64,000 nucleotides of DNA, taken from the NCBI RefSeq assembly GCF_015210005.1, contig NZ_MU158698.1:2574227-2638226 (forward strand). Direction: 5' to 3'. This DNA is from Sphingobacterium hungaricum. GTDB taxonomy: Bacteria > Bacteroidota > Bacteroidia > Sphingobacteriales > Sphingobacteriaceae. The position numbers and the translations under genes are program-made. Shown one piece after another: positions 8,698 through 17,863 of the stretch (the first letter of the stretch is position 1; each line of letters opens with the position of its first letter). The notes beneath the pieces are model-generated. The model was not told where the DNA came from, did no database searches, and was given only the letters and a program-made list of their open reading frames with translations.

Positions 8698-10494
8698 TTA
8701 TTTCCAACCAAATGGTTGTTTTAAGTTAGGGTTTAAAAGCATTTGGGTTTCTGGTATAGGACGATAGTAATACATTGGTTCAATAAATGTTCGCGTACGT
8801 GTGTCAGTGACCATGCTTCCTCCATTTGATCCATTGCTAAGATACACACCTGCCGTACTATTAAATGCTCCAATTGTATAATAAACTAAGGCTACTCCTA
8901 AAGAATTTTTTTCTCGGTCAGATGGAATTGTTTGTCCTTCAGGAATCAATTTAATATCAGAAATACCATCTCCTGTCAGGTCATAATTTCCAATAGATGG
9001 AAAATACATTCCCGTAGGAATTTTTTCTAATAATTTTCCTGCATACCAGCGCATAAGATCATCAAATCTGCTATTCTCGAATGCTAATTCTACTCTTCGC
9101 TCACGTCTTATTTCTAATATGACGCCCGTATTTGCGCCAGTAACATTTGGGAAATCGGATTTCAGTTTAGAGTCGGGGTTTGAATTCGCAGCCGTTAAAA
9201 TCAAGTCAGGCATGCCCACTCTTCTTCGCAATAAATTAACTGTTGCGTTTAGATCTTCTTGATTCAATGTGCCCAATTCTGCCTTTGCCTCAGCAAGAAT
9301 TAACAACACTTCTGCGTATCGGTGAACTGGAAAATCTACGCTGTTTAATACATTTTGATCTGTACTATTGACATAGCCCTTTCTTTGGTGATAACCTGTG
9401 AAATTTTTATTTAGTCTCTGAACATAAATAGTTGGCCCAGGTTGTCTTTCCCATTCAGGAAAGATCAAGGTCTGCGATAATCGGGGATCTCTGTTTTCAA
9501 ATTCTCGAACAAATCCGTAGGTAGCATAATTCGCGTTTTCCATAAATCGCGTTCCGTCTTTCATCAAATAGGTTTGCACCAAATCTCTAGATGGTGATTG
9601 TTCATAATCTCCAAACACCACGCTGTTTACATTTTGGGTTACATTTTTTCCTTGATCAAATGCATTTACTAAAATAACTTCAGTATTTGATGTCAGATCT
9701 TGGGATTCAAAAAGAGCGGCATAATCATTTTCAGGATTTCCAGTGTTATGGATAGAAAACTTTGCAGAATTTATTATTTCTTGCGCAGCGCTTTCAGCGG
9801 TTTTCAAGAATTGATCAGACGTTTGCAGATTTAGCTCTTGATGGTATTTTTGATAAGTTCCTTCATGAAGTGCGATTTTTGCCTGCATTAAATAAACAGC
9901 CCATTTGCCAGGCGTTCCAGTGGGAACATTCTCTCTTACATTGCTTACTGCGAAATCCAAATCTTCCATTATCTTGGTCATTATTTCTGACCTGGGAGAT
10001 TGTGACTTGTATAAATCGGGGTCACTAGGGTTCAAGGTCTTATCATACCAAGGTACATCAGAATAGCGTTTTACCATACCGTAGTAGAAGATTGCTCTGT
10101 AATAACGGGCTAATCCAGCATAATGATTTTTTATTTCCTCACTGACATTTGCTCGAGTATAATTTTCTAAGAAGTAATTGATATCTCTTAACCTTCCCCA
10201 TGACCATCCCGTCGTTATCGTTTGAGAAGAGGGGTTTCCTGTCATCATGATTTTTATTTCTACAGCCGCTGTTGTAGCTGCATTATCTGTCGACTGGTCA
10301 TTTAAGTAACTGCTCCGGTTTGGCAAATTCAGCAATCCGTTGACATACAAAGAGAGATCTTCTTCCGTATTGAAAAAAACTTCGGGCGTGATTTCGGTTT
10401 GCGGTGTACGATCCAAAAAATCTTTATTGCATGCGGTTGTGAATCCGATCAATAAGATTAAAAGAATATATAATCGTGTATTTAATAGTTTCAT
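8698..10494 (-). CDS. SusD/RagB family outer-membrane nutrient-binding lipoprotein
   Basis: The protein has 598 residues, a lipobox TTAC (Cys22) and then NKDFLDRTPQTEITPEVFF, the standard SusD opening. The helical TPR-like core includes YYRAIFYYGMVKRYSDVPWY and the C-terminal part has RRERRVELAFENSRFDDLMRW, both diagnostic. It caps the SusC barrel encoded 26 bases upstream and delivers substrate to it. With two secreted phosphoesterases downstream, the ligand may be a phosphorylated compound and not a plain glycan; this is inference. Confidence 0.93.
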   Translation of the reverse strand: MKLLNTRLYILLILLIGFTTACNKDFLDRTPQTEITPEVFFNTEEDLSLYVNGLLNLPNRSSYLNDQSTDNAATTAAVEIKIMMTGNPSSQTITTGWSWGRLRDINYFLENYTRANVSEEIKNHYAGLARYYRAIFYYGMVKRYSDVPWYDKTLNPSDPDLYKSQSPRSEIMTKIMEDLDFAVSNVRENVPTGTPGKWAVYLMQAKIALHEGTYQKYHQELNLQTSDQFLKTAESAAQEIINSAKFSIHNTGNPENDYAALFESQDLTSNTEVILVNAFDQGKNVTQNVNSVVFGDYEQSPSRDLVQTYLMKDGTRFMENANYATYGFVREFENRDPRLSQTLIFPEWERQPGPTIYVQRLNKNFTGYHQRKGYVNSTDQNVLNSVDFPVHRYAEVLLILAEAKAELGTLNQEDLNATVNLLRRRVGMPDLILTAANSNPDSKLKSDFPNVTGANTGVILEIRRERRVELAFENSRFDDLMRWYAGKLLEKIPTGMYFPSIGNYDLTGDGISDIKLIPEGQTIPSDREKNSLGVALVYYTIGAFNSTAGVYLSNGSNGGSMVTDTRTRTFIEPMYYYRPIPETQMLLNPNLKQPFGWK

Positions 10495-10520
10495 AATCGT
10501 GTAATTTTTACTCTATGATT

Positions 10521-13500
10521 TTAAAAATCTAAATTTAAGCCTATAGCAATTTTCCGCTGAAATGGATAGGCCCATGCGCTACCATCTGTTCCATTATTGA
10601 TAGCCTCAGGATCGACGAATCTTTTCACCTGAGAAAATTCAAAAATATTTTCGCCTGTAATGAAGAATCTAAGCCTGCCCAAGTTCCAGTTTTCAAGTAC
10701 GTCTGTCGGTAAAGAATAACCCAATGAAATATTTTTGATCCTTACGTAAGCACCATTTAACAGATATTGTGTATTTGGAATTGCTAATCCCTTTCCGTCA
10801 TTCGCGTCGGCAAGCCATGATTGCAAAACCGGATAGGCCGCATCGACATTAGCGTCTGCCAAACCAGCAGCTAAATATGCCTGAGAGTGTTTTGCTCTTT
10901 GTTCAGGCGAATCTGCAGTTTCACGGTAAAAATCTAGATGCCAAGGATAGATATTTGCGTAAGGTTGTTGGTAAGGCCCCCAAAAAAGATAGTGCTGCGG
11001 GTAAAAATCTCTTTTTAAAACTCCTTGCAGGAAAACAGATGCATCAAATCCATTCCAGTCCATGTTCAAATTGAATCCGATCCTGAATCTATCACCAGAA
11101 TTGCCTATCACCTTAAGGTCTTTCATAGCGTTCTCGGTTAAGCCCCGTTCTATTTTTCCATCTCCATCGAGATCCTTAAATTTTGGCCATCCGTTCACAA
11201 TGCTCAATGCGCCCCATGGAATAATAGCAGTCTGATCCAATGCATCTATCTCTTGCTGATTCTGGAAAAGACCATCCCCTTCCAATCCGTAAATAGTACC
11301 GAATTCATATCCTTCAAAATAGTCAGACAATAATCTTTGGTCATTCTGAAACTTAGTTATTTTTGCTCTAGAATCTGACAGAACAAGTTTCGCATCAAAA
11401 CGGAAAGGCTTGTCTGAAATATTAAATTGATCTTTGTAGGACAATGTCAATTCCCAGCCCTTGGTTTGCAAATCTGCAGCGTTCTGCCGGGGAACATTTG
11501 TGCCCAAAACGCCAGGCAATTCTTGTCCCCGCGTTAGCATACCTTGAGTAGCACGGATGTAGTAGTCAAAACTTGCGAAAAGCTTATCGTTGAAAAAACC
11601 TAGATCCGTTCCGAAATTTAAGGTCGATACGTTTTCCCAAGTGTACGTGTTAGGATCGATTGTTAACGGGGGAGCGCCTCCAATGACCTGTGGCTGGCTG
11701 CCATTGATTAAATAAGGTGAAAGACCCGTTGACATAGTTTGGATGTAAGAAAAATCGCCTACATTCTGATTCCCTAAGCTGCCGTAGGACAGTCGAAACT
11801 TTAGATTCGAGAAGGTTGGCTTGATATCCTCGAAGAAACTCTCATTGCTCGCGATCCAGGCTCCGGATACGGATGGAAAGAATCCCCATCGGTTATTTTC
11901 CGGAAATCTTGACGAACCGTCATATCGTCCGGTAGTTTCAAATAGGTACTTGTCGTCGAACGTATAACTAATGCGACCGAAGGCACTTTGAGTAGCATAG
12001 GAGCTATATCCTGCATCAATACGAGGATCTCCATAGGTTAATCCAAGATAGGGCAGTGTCGATGAAATGAGTTTGTCACGATATGCCGTAGTTGTTGAAT
12101 ATGTATATTCTTCTTGATTTACGCCTAAGGTAGCACCGAAGGAATGCTTGCCTATGTTTTTATTGTAGTTTGCATATAAATTAAATACATCATTAAAAAT
12201 TTCACCTCTGCGGTCTTGAACATAGCCATTTCCTCCTTCTTCTCGAATATCATCTGGACCATAGCCGATCTTATATTTGTTGGAATGTTGGGGATATCGC
12301 CAATATTCGCGCTTAAAACTTACATCTGCCGTTACCACCAAATCTCCATTTAGAAATGTCCCCACAGCGTTAAAGATGTTTTGGAATCCGAACATATCTT
12401 CATTCATTTTTCCTCCATCTACTAATCTTGCAGCTAATCTTCCAGCAGCATTATTGCCCCAACTACCATCTGGATTTTTTACTACGTCGGTAGGTTGCAG
12501 GTAATATATGTCTGTAAGACTGGCGTTTGGTCTTTCACGATTAGTTTGGTAAATGTTCATGTTGTTGTCAATTTTCAGCCATGACAGAGGCGAGAAGGAA
12601 AACCTTCCTCGAATACCCTTACGCTGCCAATAGTCTGGAGCTAGTTTGTTCAATCCATTCTCCTTTGTGTAATCCGCAGATAAGTAATAACTAAGAGGCC
12701 TATTGTTGATTTGACCGCCACCTGAAAAAGTTAAAGAGTGGACGTTAGAAAATGATGAGTTGTTAAGAAAATAATCGTTCCAATTGTTGCCACCCATGTA
12801 AGCCCATTGCGTAGGGTCATCTGGGTTTATCCGCACGTCGGGCAGAGAAGGGTCATCGGAGCGCTCCTTTGCCCACTGATAATGAGCTTCGCTGTAGTTA
12901 ACGTAATCCCATGGCGTGTTGTCAGTTGATAGTTCCAGTAACCTTGAGAAGATATAAGGATCCGTAATAGCATCAGGCATTTCTGTCGGTTTACCCCATG
13001 CAGTAGTTACATTGTAACTCATCACTTGTTTCCCTTGCTGACCCGATTTTGTAGTAATTAAGATGACGCCATACGTTGCTCGAGCACCATAAATAGCCGC
13101 AGAGGCTGCATCTCTTAATACTGTGTATGTGGCGATATCGTTAGGACTTAGCCTAATCATATCATATGTGTCTGACACGGGGATACCGTCTATAACAATT
13201 AGCGGACTTCCTCCGTTGATGGATGTTGTGCCTCGGATATTGATGTTAGGTATACCGCCAGGGCTTCCATTTCCATAAGTGATATTCAAACCTGGGCTAG
13301 CTCCTTGCAACCCTTGCATGATGTTCGTGACCGGCCTAGACTCAAGTTGTTTTCCAGAAATTTGATCGACAGCACCGGTTAAATTTATTTTCTTTCGCGT
13401 ACCAAATCCGACAACAACGATCTCATCTAAATTACTTGCGTCGTTTTCCATAAGGATGTTCATGACCTGCCCTGAATTAGCGATTACTTCTTGAGTTTTG

Positions 13501-13766
13501 TAGCCCAAGTAAGTGAAAACAACAGTCGAATTCGCAATTCCATCAATTTGAAAATTTCCTTGATTATCGGTAGATGTCATTTTGTTGGTCTCCTTCACTG
13601 TTACGCTAACTCCAGAGATTGGATTACCATCAATGTCAACAACCTTGCCTTTGATAGGATAATCTTGCGCAAAAAGAGAAAAAGGTATTATCCAAACCAA
13701 AAATAGGAGCAAAAAATTTCTAAACATAACGTAGGATGTTTTTTTTAAATAATGGCAGTATTTCAT
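10521..13766 (-). CDS. SusC/RagA TonB-dependent outer-membrane transporter
   Basis: The protein has about 1081 residues. The signal peptide ends at LFAQ and is followed by a carboxypeptidase-regulatory-like domain (GKVVDIDGNPISGVSVTVKE). The plug comes next, with VGFGTRKKINLTGAVDQIS and GGSPLIVIDGIPV, then a long beta-barrel ending in IAIGLNLDF. It imports substrate using TonB energy together with SusD. ATG 13764-13766 is chosen because the longer frame from 13793 would begin inside a regulatory palindrome (13779-13792). A TAATTTTG -7 element overlaps that palindrome. First gene of a four-gene operon. Confidence 0.93.
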   Translation of the reverse strand: MKYCHYLKKTSYVMFRNFLLLFLVWIIPFSLFAQDYPIKGKVVDIDGNPISGVSVTVKETNKMTSTDNQGNFQIDGIANSTVVFTYLGYKTQEVIANSGQVMNILMENDASNLDEIVVVGFGTRKKINLTGAVDQISGKQLESRPVTNIMQGLQGASPGLNITYGNGSPGGIPNINIRGTTSINGGSPLIVIDGIPVSDTYDMIRLSPNDIATYTVLRDAASAAIYGARATYGVILITTKSGQQGKQVMSYNVTTAWGKPTEMPDAITDPYIFSRLLELSTDNTPWDYVNYSEAHYQWAKERSDDPSLPDVRINPDDPTQWAYMGGNNWNDYFLNNSSFSNVHSLTFSGGGQINNRPLSYYLSADYTKENGLNKLAPDYWQRKGIRGRFSFSPLSWLKIDNNMNIYQTNRERPNASLTDIYYLQPTDVVKNPDGSWGNNAAGRLAARLVDGGKMNEDMFGFQNIFNAVGTFLNGDLVVTADVSFKREYWRYPQHSNKYKIGYGPDDIREEGGNGYVQDRRGEIFNDVFNLYANYNKNIGKHSFGATLGVNQEEYTYSTTTAYRDKLISSTLPYLGLTYGDPRIDAGYSSYATQSAFGRISYTFDDKYLFETTGRYDGSSRFPENNRWGFFPSVSGAWIASNESFFEDIKPTFSNLKFRLSYGSLGNQNVGDFSYIQTMSTGLSPYLINGSQPQVIGGAPPLTIDPNTYTWENVSTLNFGTDLGFFNDKLFASFDYYIRATQGMLTRGQELPGVLGTNVPRQNAADLQTKGWELTLSYKDQFNISDKPFRFDAKLVLSDSRAKITKFQNDQRLLSDYFEGYEFGTIYGLEGDGLFQNQQEIDALDQTAIIPWGALSIVNGWPKFKDLDGDGKIERGLTENAMKDLKVIGNSGDRFRIGFNLNMDWNGFDASVFLQGVLKRDFYPQHYLFWGPYQQPYANIYPWHLDFYRETADSPEQRAKHSQAYLAAGLADANVDAAYPVLQSWLADANDGKGLAIPNTQYLLNGAYVRIKNISLGYSLPTDVLENWNLGRLRFFITGENIFEFSQVKRFVDPEAINNGTDGSAWAYPFQRKIAIGLNLDF

Positions 13767-13778
13767 ATTTAAATTAAT

Positions 13779-13792
13779 TGAATGTTCATTCA
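13779..13792. promoter_or_regulatory. Perfect palindrome, probable TetR operator of the susC operon
   Basis: TGAATGTTCATTCA has the form TGAAT-N4-ATTCA. It overlaps the end of the -7 element and lies 12 bases before the susC start, where a bound repressor would block initiation. A sister palindrome lies in front of the divergent TetR gene. Confidence 0.6.
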
Positions 13793-13798
13793 AAATTA
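13791..13798 (-). promoter_or_regulatory. Promoter -7 element of the susC operon
   Basis: On the minus strand the sequence reads TAATTTTG, a perfect match to the Bacteroidota TAnnTTTG element. No strong -33 TTTG is seen at the usual distance, which fits a regulated promoter. Confidence 0.5.
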
Positions 13799-13992
13799 CG
13801 CTTCATACTGTTAATAAAATGTTATTTCTAAATGAAGTTTTTGTTTTTGATTAATTAATTGATTTAATTGGAATTAATGAATTTGGTCATTTCCGTATTG
13901 ACAAAACTAAGGTATTAAATTATAAAAATTAATCCAAGATTTTTTTTAAAATATGAAAATATCTGCTCATATTAGGAGTAGAATTTATTAAA

Positions 13993-14006
13993 TGAACATT
14001 CGTTCA
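13993..14006. promoter_or_regulatory. Perfect palindrome, probable autoregulatory TetR operator
   Basis: TGAACATTCGTTCA has the form TGAAC-N4-GTTCA, the same half-site pattern as the palindrome before susC. It ends 14 bases before the ATG of the TetR gene, suggesting autorepression. Confidence 0.6.
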
Positions 14007-14020
14007 AAAAAACATGTAAC

Positions 14021-14614
14021 ATGGGAAGAAATAGTCTTAAGGATGAACGGCAGAAAGAAATAATCCAAAAGTATTATTTGGTGGCAAAAAAAGAAGGGAT
14101 TGAAAATACTTCTATCGCAAAAATCGCTTTGGAAATGGATATTAATCCTAGCCTTATAATTCACTATTTCAAAAATAAGGAGGAACTTAATTATGCGTTA
14201 GTTGATTTTATTCTTGAAAAATACTTAATTATTTATAAACGGCAAAATGTTGAAGAAGATGATTTAAAGGGATATCTTGTCGAATTGATCGACAAATTGT
14301 TCTCTAAAAAATGGAACGCTTTATTCAATGATAGCATATTCTACAGTTGCTACGCAATCGGATTCAGGGATAATATAATAAAGGGAAAATTCAAGAGATT
14401 GCACGATTCGTTGCGCAAGCATCTTTCAGATGTCCTAATGAAATGCAAAATAGCTGGAGTTATTCAAATTGATTCTCCTGAAGCAACAGCAGATTTGATT
14501 TATGTGCTTGTAGATGGTGCTTATTATTATTTAAGTCTGATTTCTGAAAGAGGGGAATATGAAAATAAATTGAAGTCCTATAAAGAATATGCGTTCGGAC
14601 TTCTCAAAATCTAA
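14021..14614 (+). CDS. TetR/AcrR family transcriptional regulator
   Basis: The protein has 197 residues. The N-terminal TetR helix-turn-helix covers residues about 10-56: KKEGIENTSIAKIALEMDIN, PSLIIHYFKNKEELNYAL. A helical ligand domain follows, with DLIYVLVDGAYYYLSL near the C terminus. TetR proteins are dimeric and usually repress until a small ligand binds. Divergent from the susC operon, with a matching palindrome in front of both transcripts, so it probably controls both. It overlaps the end of the convergent membrane protein gene by 4 bases. Confidence 0.88.
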   Translation: MGRNSLKDERQKEIIQKYYLVAKKEGIENTSIAKIALEMDINPSLIIHYFKNKEELNYALVDFILEKYLIIYKRQNVEEDDLKGYLVELIDKLFSKKWNALFNDSIFYSCYAIGFRDNIIKGKFKRLHDSLRKHLSDVLMKCKIAGVIQIDSPEATADLIYVLVDGAYYYLSLISERGEYENKLKSYKEYAFGLLKI

Positions 14615-14886
14615 TTAGGCTTGACGACTTCTTTCTTTTCATCTCTTTTGGTAAGATAGGGCCTTAAAAGACCATATAGTGCAATAATCATCCAAATTGA
14701 ATTGGACGTGATGTTAGGAAGGTCGTGGAAGTAGAGAGCACTAACAACCAGCCCAAATCCACCGACAATATTGATGGTTTGATAAATCCAAGAATCAAAA
14801 TTTAACGTTTTAGTATTTAACAGAAGAAAACCTAAAGTGCAGAAGGCTACACCCATCCATCCCAAAATCGAAACAATAATTTCCAT
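14611..14886 (-). CDS. CBU_0592-like small integral membrane protein
   Basis: The 91-residue protein has three hydrophobic segments: SILGWMGVAFCTLGFLLL, then NIVGGFGLVVSALYF, then NSIWMIIALYGLL. The GW...LGFLLLN...YQTINIVGG...NSIWMIIALYGL pattern resembles the CBU_0592 family of small membrane proteins, whose role is unknown. A charged tail (KRDEKKEVVK) ends it. It is convergent with the TetR gene, sharing four bases at the stops. It is probably a single-gene unit. Confidence 0.65.
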   Translation of the reverse strand: MEIIVSILGWMGVAFCTLGFLLLNTKTLNFDSWIYQTINIVGGFGLVVSALYFHDLPNITSNSIWMIIALYGLLRPYLTKRDEKKEVVKPN

Positions 14887-15172
14887 ACCATTTAATTTAA
14901 ATGTCTTACAAGATATACATTCTTGCTCAAATGTATGAACTCAAAAAGATTAACATTTTGTTAGTCACTTCTGTCTTCTTTTTCTAAAATACAGCCAATG
15001 CAATTTTTCATGCTAGTCGCAGGAAACTTATGCGGTTTGCAAGGAGACTTTCAATAGCTACTTACCTTAAATGCCTCTCAGAATTGATCCGGTACGGTTA
15101 CCTTGAATATGTGCCTTCCTATCACGCTACAGAAGCTAGCAGGTTTCGTTTTATCCTCAACCAAAAACAAAG

Positions 15173-15623
15173 GTGAAAGCAAGACTGGATGAAAAAATAA
15201 AACCTGTTCGCTTTCCCAAAGAAGCGGACGATAGGCTAGTGCTGCTAGCAGGAAAACTTGGACGTACTAAGCGGCTGCTAGTTGTTCAAATGGTAGATCA
15301 CTTCTAATAAAACAAAAAGGACCCCTCTGATCTAAACGATGAACTGTTGAAGAAAGAACTCTCTAGCGAGATCAGCAGAATCCTTTCCTTTATCCGCAAG
15401 TGCCGGAGCATCTATCAAGGAAAATGTCAGCTACCTCAAGCAGGTGTATGCTCTATTGAGGAAGGTACATGAAGGGTTATCCGAAAAACAGGATTTAAAG
15501 GCCAATTTCAGCAAGATCATGGAGCATTACATTGCAGGAAGAGAAACGCTTGGCTGGCCGGTTTCGTCGGCAAAAAAAGATGAACGGGCAAAAAAGGTAA
15601 GGCAGGCGTTTGAAAGTCTATAA
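15173..15623 (+). pseudogene. Broken mobilisation accessory gene (BtgA/MobA-like)
   Basis: Frame fragments read KIKPVRFPKEADDRLVLLAG, KLGRTKRLLVVQMVDHF, then two TAA codons (15305-15310), then KKDPSDLNDELL. After a frameshift near 15420 comes a coiled section (KQVYALLRKVHEGLSEKQDL) and a normal-looking end at 15621-15623. This is the layout of the small accessory protein encoded upstream of the relaxase on Bacteroidota mobilisable elements. The two stops and the shift make it dead. Confidence 0.65.
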
Positions 15624-15632
15624 TCGCTTCAG

Positions 15633-16406
15633 AAATACATCAATATCGCCCCATCAGAAACGGAGGATAACAAGAGGAGCAGCGGAGCGCTGGTTCATTA
15701 CTTAGAAGAAAACATTCCCATTCAGGATCTTCGCTTACAGGAAAGATGCTTCAATGGGAAGAGTGGCACCATAAACCATATGAAGCGTGCATTGGCAGTG
15801 AGAGCAATGTCGCCAAACTAGGCAAAGATGGCAACAAATTCTTCTCGATCAATGTCAGCCCGAGCAAAAAGGATTTGGCTCACTTGGTCGTCGCTTATGG
15901 AGAACAGGGCGCAAAAGAAAAGCTGAATTAATTTGCGGTTAAAGTGATGGATGAATATGCAATAAATCTTAAAAGACCGGGAATTGGTACCAACGAAGGT
16001 CTGTTGTGGTTCGGGAAACTTGAAAACTACCGTTGCTACGGCTATCAAGACAAAGAGGTTAAAAACGGGACAAGAAAAAAGGGGGAGCGCAAAGAAGGTA
16101 TACAGATGCATGTGCAGATTGTCGTCAGCCGTAAAGATATCACCGACCGGATTAAGCTCAGCCTCCAGAATACATCCAGAGGCAAAAATAAATCGCACTC
16201 CGCGAAGCTAGGTCAATTTAACCCAATGGCTTTTAAAGAATCTGGCTAAAGACTGTTCGATAAACAGTTCAGATTTGATCGCAATCTTAAGGATAGCGCC
16301 GGTATGCGAATAGGATGAAAAACGGAACTTCCCGCCAGCAGGCTGGCCATTTGAGCTATTTAATACCTTTTCTCAGGCGGATTACAATGAAGATGAAACT
16401 CCTTAA
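15633..16406 (+). pseudogene. Broken relaxase gene (BtgB-like, DUF5712 type)
   Basis: Pieces in two frames read KYINIAPSETEDNKRSSGAL, VHYLEENIPIQDLRLQ, NVAKLGKDGNKFFSINVSPS, AVKVMDEYAINLKRPG, LLWFGKLENYRCYGYQDKEV, QMHVQIVVSRKDITD and SAKLGQFNPMAFKESG. They match the order of BtgB-type mobilisation proteins. The start codon is lost, the frame shifts near 15770, and TAA interrupts at 15929-15931 and 16247-16249, each where Glu or Lys is expected. It follows the accessory gene directly, so the pair is the fossil of a mobilisable element. No integrase or ends were recognised. Confidence 0.72.
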
Positions 16407-16648
16407 CAGAAGAAGAAAGAAAGCGCAAGCGCAGAAAAAAACAGGTGACTACAAAGGTAAATTTATCGATCTACTGCGTGATCGGTTCTGTCTGCTTAAC
16501 GTATAAATTTAGCTGATCCATAATATCCGCACATATAATAAAACTGGGTTTGTTTTTTTACCTGCTACTAAATTACTTCACGTGTCTGGCACGGCTCTAC
16601 AAGTGAAGGCAGGGGTTATTAGTGTTTAGAAATTTTATAAGACCTGAA

Positions 16649-17863
16649 TCAATCAAGATTTGATAGAACCTCTGCGTCTGTCAAATTGGAAAATAAAAAA
16701 ATAGCGTCAACTGGATTCAATTGCTCATCTAGAACCAATGTGACATCTCGACCTTTAAAAAAGGAAATCGATGCCGGAATAAACTCTTTTATATCCTTAA
16801 TGTCTTTAGGAAGAAAGAACCGATCCCCTTTTAATGCTAAGTTCCGCGCACGCTCTGAACCCGAAATATCTTCTACGGAAATTTTTTGAGCTTCGATATC
16901 AGCAATTGGCAGTTGAGCCGATCCAGAAAAATCAGTTAAAAACGCACTATAATTGCCCTTTAACTTTATATGTAAATTTTTACCTAGAGTCGGTAATACG
17001 GGATTATCGATCACGCTTTTGGACTGAAAATTACCTTTCATGATCCGAGAATTCGAACTGTAAAGTATTGCTTTATCTTTTGATTTTTCAAGAACTTGAT
17101 CAACAACATACGTTTCAAATCGATCAAAATCGCTAACAGAAAACTTCAAATCTTGTGAATTTGGCTTTAGAACCATCTTGTTATGGTTGATATCCTTTCT
17201 GTACTTTCCAATCAGCTGTGCTACTTCTGAAGTCATCGTACTTGCATCAATACTGTTAATCCAGTCCTCGACATGTTGGTAAGCCTCCGATTCAGAATAA
17301 TGATTTTTAAACCATCTCTCAGCAAGTTTTGGAGTGGCTTCGTAATCAATTGTTGTAACATAATTGTTGACAAGATAGTCGACAGGAATAGAAGAGTTTG
17401 CTGAGACACCATAAACACCGACAATAGCATCTGGATTTGAAAGATTATATTTTTTTATCCAGATTATAAACTCTTTAAATTCACCAGTGCGCAGATTGGG
17501 AACGGATAGACCAAAGCGAACCAATGAATCAATTACTAAAGTGTCTAGAATATCTTTGGAAGCCAAATAGCCGTTGAGTTCCCGTACCTTCCAATCGTCT
17601 TCCTCCAAAAGAACGGCACTAAAGCCTTGCTTGCCGATCAAATACGCAGCTAGAGCCGTGTTGAACCGTTGGGTTTCTCGTGCGAATGTCGCTACCTCCC
17701 CAATCCCAAAAACTTTAGTCCCATCTTTTATCTGTTTCCCTACTAATCGTTCAATATCCAAAAGCGCTTCATCGATTGGTTTTTCAGAAATTGACTGTAC
17801 ATCTTGTGCTTGTAAAAATAACGTGAGATTTGTTAGAAAAATGGCAATACATACTTTGATCAT
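16649..17863 (-). CDS. Erythromycin esterase-like protein lacking the catalytic histidines
   Basis: The 404-residue secreted protein (signal peptide ending LFLQAQ) follows the layout of the erythromycin esterase (Ere) family. Residues about 50-100 read VFGIGEVATFARETQRF and GFSAVLLEEDD, matching the family's GEATHG...E block and GF...ALE. Later EFIIWIKKYN and YGVSANSS correspond to the W..YN and YG.D regions. The family's catalytic His in GEATHG is replaced by Thr or Ala. The AHNGHI-like motif appears as YSSNSRIMKG without His. The fold may be kept for a non-enzymatic role or a different reaction. The gene is intact, and no partner gene is adjacent. Confidence 0.5.
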   Translation of the reverse strand: MIKVCIAIFLTNLTLFLQAQDVQSISEKPIDEALLDIERLVGKQIKDGTKVFGIGEVATFARETQRFNTALAAYLIGKQGFSAVLLEEDDWKVRELNGYLASKDILDTLVIDSLVRFGLSVPNLRTGEFKEFIIWIKKYNLSNPDAIVGVYGVSANSSIPVDYLVNNYVTTIDYEATPKLAERWFKNHYSESEAYQHVEDWINSIDASTMTSEVAQLIGKYRKDINHNKMVLKPNSQDLKFSVSDFDRFETYVVDQVLEKSKDKAILYSSNSRIMKGNFQSKSVIDNPVLPTLGKNLHIKLKGNYSAFLTDFSGSAQLPIADIEAQKISVEDISGSERARNLALKGDRFFLPKDIKDIKEFIPASISFFKGRDVTLVLDEQLNPVDAIFLFSNLTDAEVLSNLD

